A stretch of DNA of 64,000 nt from Chromobotia macracanthus (taxonomy: Eukaryota > Chordata > Actinopteri > Cypriniformes > Botiidae). The stretch's first letter is position 1, and every line of letters starts with the position of its first letter. This document shows positions 1-12,302 of the stretch, one piece after another. The DNA lies in assembly GCA_036877525.1 (NCBI GenBank), contig JAZGTH010000002.1:6122501-6186500 (forward strand), written 5' to 3'. Made by a program: the position numbers and the translations under genes. Below the pieces are notes generated by a model. It made no database searches, was not told the origin of the DNA, and saw nothing but the letters and a program-made list of their open reading frames with translations.

Positions 1-130
1 AGAGATCCCCTCAACACCAAGATTCAGTTAAACAGAGATTGGTGGTACTCACTGAGGGCTTTGCACTTTGAGTTTGTGTTTAAGTCAAAGTCTTCTGCTC
101 TGTGACTCAAACACAAACAAACAAGAACGG

Positions 131-282
131 GGCAGTTGTGGCCTACTGGTAAGTGAGTCGGGTTTGTGATCAGAAGGTTGCTGGTTCGATTCCAGTGCTG
201 GAAGGTGGCACCTGAACTGCCCTTGAGCAAGGCAACCCCCAATTGCTCCTCGGGCGCAGTAGTGTGCTGCCCATTGCTCTGG

Positions 283-325
<43 letters not shown>

Positions 326-436
326 CCGACTTGCAGTGTGTATTCACTCCTCACCAGTGATGGGTTAAATGCAGAGGTCACATTTCGGGTATGGGTTACC
401 ATATCTGACAAATATTTTCACTTTCACTTCAAGAAT
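131..436 (+). repeat. tRNA-derived SINE with internal GT microsatellite
   Basis: The tRNA-like head 'gggcagttgtggcctactgg' is followed by a B-box 'ggttcgattcc'. The body reads 'cttgagcaaggcaaccccc' and later 'tgggttaaatgcagaggtc', and the tail ends in repeated 'ttcactt'. A second, reverse-oriented copy of the same family lies at 4743-4992. The overlapping open frames are a by-product of the repeat. Confidence 0.8.
285..324 (+). repeat. (GT)n microsatellite
   Basis: An uninterrupted GT run of about 40 bases inside the SINE body. It is likely length-polymorphic. Confidence 0.95.
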
Positions 437-3400
437 ACTTAATTCCCCAAAGTCATACCACCCAATTCAGAAATCCAGATCCTAGAGAAATACACCAGAG
501 TGCTGTCCATATGTTTACACAAAAAACTTAATGTTTTAAATTCTTACATGAATTAATGACTGTATAGCTACAGCGCTAATCATTTTTGACCTAGTTAAGG
601 CAAATACTGACAATTATGCATATGCTTTATTGAATATTTGCCAAAAGCATATCAGTGTGTTGGATTCTCACATGAATAATCTCTGATCTAACGCTTTGGG
701 TGATGTTCCTATTACAAATTAACCACTGGCCTTTCTTGCTCTTAGAAAGTTGGCTCTAACTTTCCACACACACACAATACCATATGCATTTAGCGGCCCT
801 GGCGCAGATGTGACATTTTGCATTTCACATGTCTGCCTGCAGTGATCAAATGTAAAAGTGATGAGTGAATAAGACATATCAGATGGGCCCATATGGGGGA
901 CCATTTCTTCACCCCATCTTCCAGACACAACACAACGAGTTAAAGTTTTCTATTACAGCCTGCTGATCTTGGACAAAAGGGGACCCGGCTGGGCCCCTGT
1001 TAGTAACTTATGCCATAACCACATTATTATGAGTGCAAAAAACTATTATGAAGGCATCTTTCTTCATTGACAGACAGAGTTCAAAAGTAGCCATTTATAT
1101 ATACATAATACCTTTTTGGTAAGCAACATAAAGTACAATGCATATAATATACTATATATAATAGTATATAATAGTAGATGTTTTGGCAGTGACCTATTAT
1201 AAGCATTCACAGCTCAGGATGGACACTAAGTGAAGAGCTTTGGACTGTGCACATTCTTGGGGTGTCATCAGCCAATCAGCACTATCATAATGTAATTTCC
1301 CAGTGGTTCCAGAATGATTGGTCACACTGCACTCATGTTTTAGGTTACCAAAAGCCCCTGCATCCAGAAGACCCTGCATTATTCCAGGGGTCATGTACTG
1401 AGCAACTGTCATTAATAAGAACGAAAATGCTAATGGATAACTTTATTGATCTCCTTGGAAGGAAATAGAAAAAAGCACTATTTCCTAGAATTGCTTTTTG
1501 CGTCATATAAGGACAGCACCTCTTTTTTTGTCATTTTTTTCCACATTAACTCCTGTTAGCCTTTCAGAAGGACACAGAATGACCACAAAAGCACACTGTG
1601 CAGCCACTGAAGCCGAAGGGACAAACTGCCCTGCTCAGCCACTAATAGACACACACACACATAATACAGAACCGCAGACATGAAGTCACACATATACTCA
1701 TAACCCCACATACACTACACAACCACCCAGGGCACCCCATAGACTGTTCAAGAGCTGAAACACACACACACACACTGCTTTTAGGTTGTTGAGTTTACCC
1801 CTTGCAGCTCTGCACTCCACAGTATCTTGTAAAACAGTGTGCCAGTAAAGATATAGGTTTGGAACATCATGAGACTGATTGCATTTATGCAAAGAGGTCA
1901 CGGGAGGTAAAAATATTCATCCAGGTAGTATTTTTAAGACTTGTTAATTTTTTTACATACTGTAAGACCATTATTTTAGCAATACACACTATGGAAACCT
2001 GCTGCCTTAGAGTTTCTCATCTTTCATGTATTCTGAACTTTATCATTCCTTTTTTGTTTGTTTTTATGTATAAACATAATTATACTATTTATACTTAAAA
2101 CTCATATTTTCCCTTCCAATTCATTTTACAAGTTAGCATTTTACAAAACCTAGCTAGCTGTTTTCTCTGTTTTACCAATAAAGTAGGCATGTCATCTCAA
2201 AAGTATTCATAATGGTATTCATAATGTTACTGGTACAATATTTGCAAAAACAGTGCAGAAAGTCAGGATCTGTTGGTCCTGGTCTGGAAAAGTTCTAACC
2301 CAATCCAAACCATTAACAATAACCTACCCTATAAACTATATGGGGACATAATAGGTTGAGTGTGTACAAACCTCTAACCCAGTCTTTACACTGAGATTAG
2401 GACTAAAGCTGATTCTAAAATCTGATTGGCTGGAATATTGTGTACATAAGCCACAGAACCATAGCATGTGAAAATTTATTACATTTATTACTGTCTCTGG
2501 GAACTCAAAGGAAAAGGAATGTAATATTTCATAGAGGAAGTTTTAAGTGTGGCATTAAGTTTTCACATTCAAATGCAGACACTTCACTAATATGCATACA
2601 TTTTTAAGCTTGTCGTCTTTCATTTAAGACTTATCTAGCACAATCTCCAGTAATGCCATAAATGTGACCAGGAAACTTCTCTTATCATGAGAATGCCTTT
2701 AAAATGGTGCCAGTATCCGATTTATATACATGTAGTGCTATATTTACAGCCCAGTGTTGTCAAGCCACAAAGCTGACTGCATTACTGGCCCTATTTGCAT
2801 GGTGATAAATACTGATTGTATTCTAATAAAGTTTTTTTTTAAAGTTCAAATTTTAATAAACAAGCAATAGGTGCTCTCGTGCTTTGATATTGTTTTCGTG
2901 TGTATAGACCTGCCAGGAGATTACGCTCAGTGTATTTTTACAGTCATTACGGTGAAAACAGAGCCTCCTGTGGTATAAACAGACTCCCAGTGGAGAGAAA
3001 CATTTACACTGCTGATTCGCACCCACTGAGAGACATGTGACCTGCTGAGAGATGCACACACATTGACAGAGCTATTTCCATAAGGACATACCACCAACTT
3101 ACTATTTTAATAAAACACTGTAATCACTATGGACTAATTCTAGCCCTAAAAGAAAACATTTTTCATTTTTAGACAAGGAAAAAAATACTTATCTTAGAGT
3201 CGCAGAACATCCCAAAGGAAGTTTTCTCGAATTTTGCTACTTTAATATCTTGGGACAGTTTAGTCCCCAGAGTACAGATAAATAGACAAGAAACCTGCTT
3301 TTAACATAAAAAATTAACTGAATCTATTAACTAGTGTAAATTAAATTAAATATGTGAAATTCAAATGAGCTCTGGAGGCCAGCAATAACTCTAAAGAAGC

Positions 3401-4742
3401 AATTGTTTGAATTGTCTTTTGTAGCAGTATTCTAATTATCTTTAAATTTGGTTACAATCTGTACCTTATCTATAAATCAGCAAAAAAGTATCACCTAGTA
3501 CATGTGTAGTTGTAGCCTTGGGTTCAGCTCTCATTTGCTGCCAGTAGAATTACCCATCTGTGCAGGAGCCAATAGAAGTTTAGTTCCAGGTTAATTTCTG
3601 GCAACCTAAAAACGCAATTTGATAGAGCACAATTTTAAATGTCCATAATAATTTTGTATATGGCTATATTAAATGCAAATTTGTCTTTGATTTGTGTTTA
3701 AGATGTTAGCTAAAAACAAGTCAATTCTGCTTCCCGAGTAAATGTTGTGTTGTTTTAAGAATGTTTAGATGTTTTAAACTAAAAAAACAAGACAAAATAC
3801 TGCTTATTATGTGTAGTGTAACAGGCAAGTGCATACTGGGTCATTCCGTAAAAGACCACAAACTCAGAATCACACCTGAAACTCAGGGCATGACCTATTT
3901 AAAAGGTTTTCCTCAGCTCTTAAAAGAACCAGCAAAGTTCTCTCATGTGTAATGGATGAAAAGTCTTTCCCGAATGCTGAGGTGAGATGAATACAGAAGA
4001 ACAGAGAACCTCTTTAAACGAGTTTCCCTGGCAGTCAGGGGTGATTAGCCTGTATGCCACATATCTCCCTCCACCAACCTTCATTCTTTCTCTCTCTCTC
4101 ATTTTCCCTCTTTCTCCTGTTTTCACTATCTTGCACTTACTTTTTGTCCTTATGCTTGCTTTGTTTCCCCTGACAGTGCACCCTGAAGTCAGTCTCCATG
4201 TCTGGTGTATAAGGGCCAGCGAGAGAGAGAGTGCCCTTGGGAGAGATGAGTATGTGTGTGTGGTCATAGTATAGTAACACAGCAGGCCTTGTTAAAAACT
4301 AAAAGCCTTTTCAACATTGATGTTCCTCTATCGAGAAAATTCCTCCATCAGCAACCGTGTTCCAGCAAAAATGGTCCTCCTGGATCAAAATGCACTGTGC
4401 CAATCAGAATCCAGTCTAATTATGATACTAAAGTGCACATTTCTCATGGGAAGGCCTGCAGAAGTGGGCCACTTCCCAAGGTTAGCAGTTTAATGCCCTA
4501 TACAATTCTACACCCCGTTACAATGTTGTGCCTCCAAGCAATGCATCATAAAGTGACCTGTACTCTGGTCACTGTTAAAGGAGCCACATCATCAAAAACA
4601 TTAAAATAAAACAGTTTTAGGCATGGTGTAGCTTTAGTTAGGTAGCTCTAATATACTAGATCAACAAACTTGCAACAATTAAGTAGGCATTGTTACTCAT
4701 GTCAGACAAGTTAGCCAATCATACCAGAGATAAGAAGTCTTA
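437..4742. other. Non-coding stretch, no gene seen
   Basis: AT-rich sequence with no frame that combines credible splice sites and protein-like composition. Short CA runs occur near 1650 and 1762, and a TC-rich patch near 4088-4110. If the rimbp2 assignment is right, this is intron downstream of the exon at 5377-5460. Confidence 0.5.
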
Positions 4743-4992
4743 AAGTGAAAGTGGCACATTTGTCAATGTATGGTAACCCATACTTAAAATGTGACCTCTG
4801 CATTTAACCCATCCAGTGAGTAGAGAACACACATATTGTAAGTCATGAACACACAAACATCCGTGGGTAGCTATCACTGCAGCACCTGGGGAGCAACTGG
4901 GAGAATGGTGCCTTGCTCAAGGGCACCTCAGTCGTCTCCTGCCAGCTGTGGGAATCAAACCTGTGACCTTTGGTTTACAAGTCCGACCATTA
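4743..4992 (-). repeat. tRNA-derived SINE, second copy
   Basis: Reverse-strand copy of the family seen at 131-436. Shared blocks read 'gtgacctctgcatttaaccc', 'ccttgctcaagggcacctca' and an inverted B-box 'ggaatcaaacc'. Unlike the first copy, it lacks the long GT run. Confidence 0.75.
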
Positions 4993-5270
4993 GGCCCTTT
5001 AAAGGCGCAGGAGCAAAAACAGGTTGCTTTAAAACAGGGTCAGAGAGAGGGTATGATATGGTCATGTAAAACTTAATTATGACCATTTTTGGCACCAGAA
5101 AATAAACATTCTAATATCAGTGAGCATCACATGCAAATGGCTATTAGGTCTGTTGTAATTAATACTACAAATAGACAATAATATTCAAATAGTTTTGTAT
5201 CTTTCCACATAGCCGCAGTGTAAATCTTAACCAGAAATGCACCAGTAGATAACAGTCTAGTATCTATATC

Positions 5271-5330
5271 TCAAACCGTTCTTGATATGTCTAAACTGTT
5301 TTTGATATGTCTAAACTGTTCATGATATGA
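5271..5330. repeat. 20-bp tandem repeat, three copies
   Basis: Three consecutive 20-bp units follow the pattern 'ctaaactgttnntgatatgt' with few mismatches. Confidence 0.85.
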
Positions 5331-5376
5331 CACCCAGCATGAAAGACCCTCTCAGAAGACTTGTAAAGGCTCTCAC

Positions 5377-5460
5377 CAGAGTTTGACATGACTGATACTT
5401 TTTCTTCACCTTCTCCTCGAGAACTTCACACTCCTTTCTCTTCCTGCTGATCTCAGTTTC
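5377..5460 (-). CDS. rimbp2: Coiled-coil exon, probable rimbp2 (partial)
   Basis: An 84-bp open exon of 28 codons, phase 0 at both ends. It has a strong polypyrimidine acceptor (minus strand 'tctcctccctcag') and donor 'CTG|gtgaga'. The peptide contains 'ETEISRKRKECEVLEEKVKK' and continues 'KYQSCQTL', a charged heptad-like coiled coil. From memory it closely resembles the segment with paired basic clusters and Cys in the N-terminal coil of TSPOAP1 and RIMBP2. In that family the coil lies upstream of the first SH3 domain and is thought to mediate self-association. Upstream exons may be those at 27076-27222 and 41592-41720. The next downstream exon was not found, so it is probably left of the window. 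Another coiled-coil protein is the main alternative. Confidence 0.6.
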
Positions 5461-8400
5461 CTGAGGGAGGAGACAAGATAAGTACTGTTAGGTGGATAGA
5501 TGGATTCTATGTGCTATTAGATTAGATGTGATTTGATAAAACCATATGCGGCATAATGTGCAATATACCTTTGCAAGCATGTGTATGTGTGCATGTGATA
5601 GTACAGGAAAGAGTACAACATTCACAAGCCAGTGGGCACCCCATTTACATCATCAGTCTATAAATAGCAACCATTCGCTATACCACAGTGCTACAATGCC
5701 ACCAGCGAGATGCACATCTAAGAGTCACTATAAATACAAATGTGCTAAAATAAAAACAAATCTAAGCACAATTCTAAATGCACATAAACATATAGTCTTA
5801 AAAACAGGGAGACATACACATTACTAATGTAAATGCCCTGCTCATACCTGTCTTCTTTTTATCAAAAAAAAAATCCAAGAAACCATTTCAACCAGTCAAC
5901 TGAAAGAATCTATATTCTCTCCTACAACCCATAAATATACAATTGTACTTACAATACAAATATTTTATTTAAAGTTGTGAATTATGTGGAGGAAATTATA
6001 AGTAAGCCATAAAGTATTCATATATTTACGCCTCTGAAAGATATAAACTATTGTGGCGCTATTAAAACATTAACACAAACACTGGCTTTTCTGACACAAC
6101 ATCTGTTATTACAACTTAACTATTGGCATAAGTTTGGGACAGGATCGTTTATTTCGACCAATGGCAGGTGTGCAGTGTTCAAGAAACCTATTACAAAAAA
6201 GGTCATTCCATTTGATGATTCTAGAGGTGCAGAAACAACACACTTCACCTTAAACTGTATGTCAGCATTAGATTATCCAAACATCAGCGTTACACACAAG
6301 ACTGATGAGTCTCCACAGCTAATGTCATTCTCTGATTAGATTTCACTGTGATACACACAAACACACATACACACCACAGCCATAACACAGCTAATTTTCC
6401 AGCAGTTTGTCTTACAAAACTAACATTTCAAAGAACCCTGTTCCTGCCAAAGGCTTAAAGACTTCATTGGTTTCTAGAAAGGCAGGTGATTGTGTGTGTG
6501 TGTACTGTAGGTGTGTGTGTTTAGGCTACAAATGACCATCCCATCCTCATAATGGGTAAATCAGTCTCAGCAGAAGCCAGCCTAAGCCAGCATGTATGTG
6601 AGGGTGTGTTTGCATCCACGCAGGTATTAGTGAATGGCAACATCCATCCTGCTGAGTGACACCTGAGATGGGAAGACAGAAGATCCAATTCCAATAAAAA
6701 ATGAACATCTATGAGGGTGGATGGATGAATAGGTGAATAGATGAATGGATTAATGGATTGAAAAGCCTATATAAGAATGATACCAGCTATTAACCTTTCA
6801 CCTGTGATCAGCAGTTTAACATGTTGACACTACAGACCAGTGGTAACATTACCCAATTTCCCACCTGCCAAAACCTTGTTTGTTTTATTTTGTTAACAGC
6901 TGAAAAAACATTAAATGCACCTCACAATTTGGACTGCACAATATATGAAATTTATTTAATTATCACTAATGCTATTGCTATAAACCATAAATGAAGGATT
7001 AGTCTAGTGAATGTAATGACTCAATATATGTAAAATAAACAATGACTTATGCAATAACTAGACTTAATTAAGTCACCAGAAATCCAAGCACCCAAAATTG
7101 CAACTGTGTTTTGTAGATTAAGCCTAGCCTTTCCTTAGACTCCATATAAAAAACTTTTTACAGAATGTCACTTTAGTAAAACATTTCCTGTTAATTTTAA
7201 AAAGTTAGAAAGATGCTTTCTTTATTTGGGCAGTAAAGGTATATGAATATTATACAATATATATGTCTTTAAATTCTGGCTTTAAATCTCTTTATATTAT
7301 TGATATTGATCTGAAACATTAATCATGCATTAATTGCATAATATCAAGATTCTTCCTTCATGTCGAGCCACCCTACTCACAATATATTACAATTAAATAC
7401 CTGATAACAGAACAACATTGTGTACAATGATTTTGATTTTGCATTACTCAAGACAAAACAGGATTGATGGAAATCTAGTTTCTGAACACAATGTCCACCT
7501 TTAAAAAACTGCTTGCCAATGTTTTGATTTAGTGACTGGGGAGGCCATTAAAATTGTATGTACAGAATCAGTCAGCGCTGTATAATCTAGTTTAGTTTAA
7601 ACATGCACTCACTGTGTTGACGTGTAAAGTATCTGGATTGCATTGAGCTAAAGTACAGCCAACATTGTCCATTGTTGGTGTGATTAGACTCACAGCTAGT
7701 AAATTTTATGTTATATTATAGTATATTAACTAAATGATTTTTCTGACGATTTAAAATTAAGCAACAAAGCAAATATAGCTTTTTTTGGCCAGTAAGTTTC
7801 CTAAAATTCGCATTATTTTAGTTTGCTACTTTGTCTCAAGGGTGTAAAAGCGCATTCACCATAAGGACGATAGCTATTAAGATAACGTTTTAAATATCGA
7901 ACTAAATGTAAAAGAATAGCAAAGTATAACAATAAAGAGGAGCAGTATTGTTGGTATCACTGCCAGAGCAATGTCTTGCAGCAATGAATGATAAAATCTA
8001 TTCAAATTAAAAGGCCTTGCACATTTAAAATGGCAGAAGACGTATGGAAGTCAAATTCCTCGACAACTCTCCCAACAGCATCTGTTTCACCTTTGGTGAA
8101 ACATAAATTAGTTCAAACTGGCCTTTTTAATGAATCAATTCAATGCTCAGATTCAACACTTCGCTTGTGTCATCTAATAAAGTCTATGTGTGGTATTTTC
8201 AGAAACACCACCCATAGGTCACCTCACATTAAATGTTTCAGAAAAAAAAGCCTTACACATTTTTCTGTTTAATGCTATGTTTTACTATACTGGTGCATAT
8301 AAATCTTTACACATTGTTCTTCCTTATGTTAAAAAACAGTGTGGAAATGTGGCTTGATTATTGACTAGATTTGTATATTGTTTGCAGCTCTTACATTAAA

Positions 8401-8579
8401 CTCTTTACATTTGCAGCCTTTGGCAACAAAATGATTATTTTGTCAAAATGATTGTTTTGTCAAAATGATAGTTCTACTGATTTAAAAAAAACACCATGTA
8501 TCTAATATTAGAGCAAATACACATCACGAAGATAAATATTGAATATAGTAATTTGAGTGAAGTTTAATAATTATTTTAT
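5461..8579. other. Non-coding stretch, no gene seen
   Basis: AT-rich, probably intronic. It holds a degenerate ATGGATGAA-type simple repeat at about 6715-6762, short CA/GT runs, and a small tandem 'tgtcaaaatgat' near 8440-8470. No exon-like frame with splice signals was recognised. Confidence 0.45.
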
Positions 8580-9420
8580 TATAAAAGAATATGTTCATTT
8601 CAGTTCGTGTCTGGTCTTACTGGTATCTCACAATGTGTGGTAGTCTTGCTTGGTTTGTGTTTTGTACAGTTACATAACATGACTTGGTATTGTGGGTCTG
8701 TAAATGCCAGAGAGTAATGGCTTGATCATGCTGTAGTTTGGCACTGCATGCTCTTGTTTAGTGGAGCATAGAGTTATGTAATATATACCAGCAGCATAGA
8801 TCTTGGGCGTGGTGGTGTTTAATGGCTGCCATAGCAGTGGATTGTCTCCAACGTTGCTGTAACTGTGAGTATGAATATTTAACATTTCATCAGCAGCCAT
8901 TTGTCTTACAGCGGAGCACTGATGTTCATTTAAAGCCCTCCAGCCTCACGTTCAAGCTGGCTTAGGCTGCCCGTACATCGATACAGCACATGCTGAGATT
9001 AAATCAATGAAGAGAGAAACCTTTTCAACACAGCGATCTATCAGCCCTAATCAGTCTTTTATATAATAGCTTCACTGATGTTGTATGCATATGTCTTGTC
9101 ATGCTGTGTAATACTGAATGCAAAGCTGTGCAGCCATCTGTAAACTGCTGTTAATTTATACTCAGGTACAACTCTATTTTTGACCCCTTATAAAAATGCA
9201 ATACATTTTCTGCATAACACTTTGGGAGGGGGAAGATTAATAAAAATGAACTGCGCCCACTGTTTATCTGAACACACTGTATTCATTATTACAGCTGGGA
9301 ATTATGCAAATTATTTAACAGCACAAAGGTGGCAACAAACTGAGTGCTGAAGGCAAACTCGATCACTTCATGGATAATGCAGTATACTTTAGCAATTTGT
9401 CATACTTTACCATAGCGCTT
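8580..9420. promoter_or_regulatory. Candidate conserved non-coding enhancer
   Basis: This stretch is more complex and less repetitive than its surroundings and has no usable long frame. Near 9301-9314 it contains a perfect POU octamer 'ATGCAAAT' embedded in AT-rich homeodomain-like sequence. Several 'aatta' and 'attaat' sites are nearby. Such motif-dense blocks in long introns of neuronal genes are often conserved enhancers. Conservation was not tested. Confidence 0.3.
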
Positions 9421-9451
9421 TTTGAATTAATTTATATCATGTTCATGTATA

Positions 9452-9545
9452 TGGTGTTCCTGTAGCTAAGTTGGTAGAGCATGTACTGACAAAATGTAGT
9501 ACTTAAATGCACTGTAAGTCGCCAAATGCATAAATGTAAATGTAA
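9452..9545 (+). repeat. tRNA-derived SINE, internally deleted
   Basis: Begins 'gttcctgtagctaagttggt' (A-box region) and jumps directly to the 3' body 'atgtactgacaaaatgta'. The tail is 'gccaaatgcataaatgtaaa'. The B-box part is missing compared with the copy at 40646-40800. Confidence 0.7.
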
Positions 9546-9697
9546 TATTTAAACCCTGTGGTGTTACAAATATCAGTGTTGCTAACATCAATAGATATTG
9601 TATACAATTCTCCCAATATCACAGGGGGTAAATGCGAGACATTAATTTTGAAAAAGGCCTGTTATGACAAGCATATATAATTGGGATGGTCAATTTT

Positions 9698-9737
9698 ACA
9701 TTTGTAAAGAATATATATATATATTCTTTACAAATGT
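9698..9737. repeat. 40-bp perfect palindrome with AT core
   Basis: A perfect inverted repeat: arm 'acatttgtaaagaatatata' is followed at once by its reverse complement. The sequence to its right degenerates into 'tgtaaaa' repeats. Confidence 0.9.
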
Positions 9738-9821
9738 AACATTGTAAATGTAAAATGTAAAAATTGTAAAATGTAAAACTGTAAAATTGTACATGTAAAA
9801 TTTCCTTATATTTTACTCTAT

Positions 9822-10222
9822 TGGATTCAAGATTCAAGATTGATTTGTCACATACAAGTTATATAGTATACACCAAGTAGTGAAATGTGTCTGAACGCTC
9901 AGTTAAACACAAGAAAAAGTTCTTAAAATAGAAAAATACAATTAGAGGTAGGGGAAAAAAAGGGGGGAGGAACATAGCAGCCAGTAAATCAACAGAATAA
10001 ATTGTATACAGATGACATAGATGAAATATATGAATTATAATAAAGTGCAGTGTGCAAAGTGGAGTAAGGTGTACAAAGTGGTATAGCTAGCATGTTATGC
10101 CAGAGTCACTTAAATGTAGTGTATGTGTTTGTCCATGTTTAAGTGTCTGATGGCCTGAGAGAAGAAGCTCCTCTTGAGTCTCTCCGTTTTAGCTATCAAG
10201 GTACGGAAGTGTCTACCTGAGT
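9822..10222 (+). repeat. Interspersed repeat with 'gattcaagattcaagatt' start
   Basis: Begins with duplicated 'gattcaa', then 'ttgtcacatacaagttatat' and 'tagtgaaatgtgtctgaacg'. It ends with 'gatggcctgagagaagaagc' followed by 'gagtctctccg'. This matches a common teleost interspersed repeat that I recognise but cannot place in a family. A fragment of a similar head lies at 22755-22880. Confidence 0.65.
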
Positions 10223-10978
10223 GTAGAAGTATGAACAGCACTTATTGGCAAATATTTTTAATGTTTTTCATTTTAATTAAATGTTTTTATTACTTGAAAT
10301 AATACAAAATACCAAAACATGTATATTTATTGTTCCACTGACTGTTTAACATCAACTGTACTGCACAACTATCCCTCACAGATTCATTTCATTTGCATTA
10401 ATTAAATATGGTGCCTGCTCTTACTCTGTTGCAACACTATCAACTTTGTATCCAAATCATGATATTCTCTGACACAGCTCAGACTCACTGTATTTCCCCA
10501 GCAATGTCACACTACACTCATTCCTGCTAATTTTCATTCACTCAGCAAATCAGACCACACAAACACACAGTTTGTGCACACACAAGTGAGATCACGCATT
10601 TGCTCCTAAACACAAGTCTGTACAGCATGTCTCCTGGCTGTTATCCAGACACATTCAAATCTCCTCTCAGCTCCTGATCACACATCATTGGAAAAGGCTG
10701 ACTGAATTACATAATGTCAGAGTGTGTGAGAGCTCACTGCCTGAGGGCCGACTCACTCAGTGCTAGACACAGTGTGACTCATGTGAGGGAGAACAACATG
10801 CAATACAGCTATGAAACACATATTTAGAGCATGTATGCTGACCTACAAAAAAGCAAGCATGAAGACAACATGCAAGTACACAATGAGGAAAAATTGCCTT
10901 CACAAAGAAAATTAATAAGAGCATGCTACAGAGACAAAAGACTAATGAGTTTGTGTGGGTGTGTGTGTGCGTGTTTGT

Positions 10979-10984
<6 letters not shown>

Positions 10985-11019
<35 letters not shown>
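10985..11019. repeat. (GA)n microsatellite
   Basis: A near-perfect GA run of about 35 bases. Confidence 0.95.
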
Positions 11020-11020
<1 letters not shown>

Positions 11021-11379
11021 AGAATGCAGGATTGCATACTGGAAGCTAGTGGAGCTTGCATACTGCTGTTAGAGTGGTTAATAGCATTCTTGCACTCTTT
11101 TGGCTATTTACACAAAACAGCATAAATACATTTTTCCTGCATTTCATTTACTATTTTACTAATAGTTATAATACTAATAGACTAATTTATCATACACAGA
11201 CCTATATACAGTTTTCTGTTCAAAAATCAGAAAATCTAGATATCATTATATATATATCACCGGGCCGCTGGCAAACCAACACACATAAGCCTCAAATCCT
11301 ATTTTCCACCAGTTCCGCCTTATCTGTGAATCTGTTTTCTTGAAAATAATTATATTTTAATATAACACAACAGACCTGA

Positions 11380-11516
11380 GAGGCTATATTCAGAGGTAGA
11401 AAAGAGGCTGTATTCAGAGGTAGAAAGAGGCTGTATTCAGAGGTAAAAAAGGCTGTATTCAGGGGTAAAAGAGGCTGTATTCAGAGGTAGAAAGAGGTTA
11501 TATTCAGAGGTATAAA
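11380..11516. repeat. Six-copy minisatellite, about 23-bp unit
   Basis: Six head-to-tail copies of a unit close to 'gaggctgtattcagaggtag' plus 'aaa'. Individual copies differ by one or two substitutions or small indels. Confidence 0.9.
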
Positions 11517-12239
11517 TACATCAAGATTCATCCATATTCCATAACATAGCATCCTATCTGCTAAGATGTCCCAACTGGTCGATGTTTGAAAGCACCAAAC
11601 AAGTACCCTTGGCAGCTATCCTTCCATTTCCCACAATCCTGTGTATGAGGTTAGGCAGTTGGTTGAAAGAATAGAACAACATTTGATGGAGCTGTTCAAA
11701 GTGGTTGAGAAGTATAAATGTATTTTTTGTCTCATGAATGTGATTTCATGTCTATGATTGCTACAGCTCTGCCCTGCTCTACCCTATATGTCTAGGCAGC
11801 AAAGCAGCATGACTGTCTCTTTCTTTCTCACTTTCTGATCCTGAGTCCTGATCCTAAATGAAGACAGGTGCTTCTCCCTTGGAGCCAAAAAGGTGTTGAT
11901 CTCACCTGAACAGGCCTAGCATAAACAAATTCACACTTAAAATCTCTCTGTGACATCCATTTCCTTTTATCTTTTGAAAGCTAAGCTGTTTTGTAGTATG
12001 ATTTATAAAATAACCCAACCTCATTAAATGTTTTTAAATAATTAAACTATTAAAAATAGTTTTTTTAATACTTTTGTGTTTATTTATGAACATTTCCTTC
12101 ATCTCATTTACCATCTTGGACTTTTTTCACTGAGCATGTTGCAATGCATTCTGGGATTGCCTTTTTGGTGAAGGGTTACCTACAGTGATTTTAGTAATAC
12201 TGTGTACTCCAGTTACATCCATTTCCTTCGCATTGTCTA

Positions 12240-12302
12240 AAACCTGACTCTGTAAAATGCAAAACTGTGAAAAGCGCTATATAAATAAAATGAACTTGAT
12301 GG
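12240..12302 (+). repeat. LINE/SINE 3' tail fragment
   Basis: The string 'gaaaagcgctatataaataa' followed by 'aatgaacttgatgg' is the 3' terminus shared by many teleost non-LTR elements and their SINEs. Only the tail is preserved. Confidence 0.55.

Larger units (their letters stand above)
10223..12239. other. Non-coding stretch, repeats only
   Basis: Holds the GA run at 10985-11019 and the minisatellite at 11380-11516. The rest is unremarkable AT-rich sequence with short random frames. Confidence 0.5.

Noticed and set aside
24..411. Two minus-strand frames with His/Thr-rich repeats
   Set aside because: They are translations of the (CA)n side of the microsatellite inside a SINE, not genes.
4256..4609. 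117-codon plus-strand frame
   Set aside because: No splice signals, promoter, domain or family likeness; composition fits a chance frame.
11380..11516. Spaced repeats resembling a CRISPR array
   Set aside because: Units are contiguous without spacers, in a vertebrate genome; it is a minisatellite.
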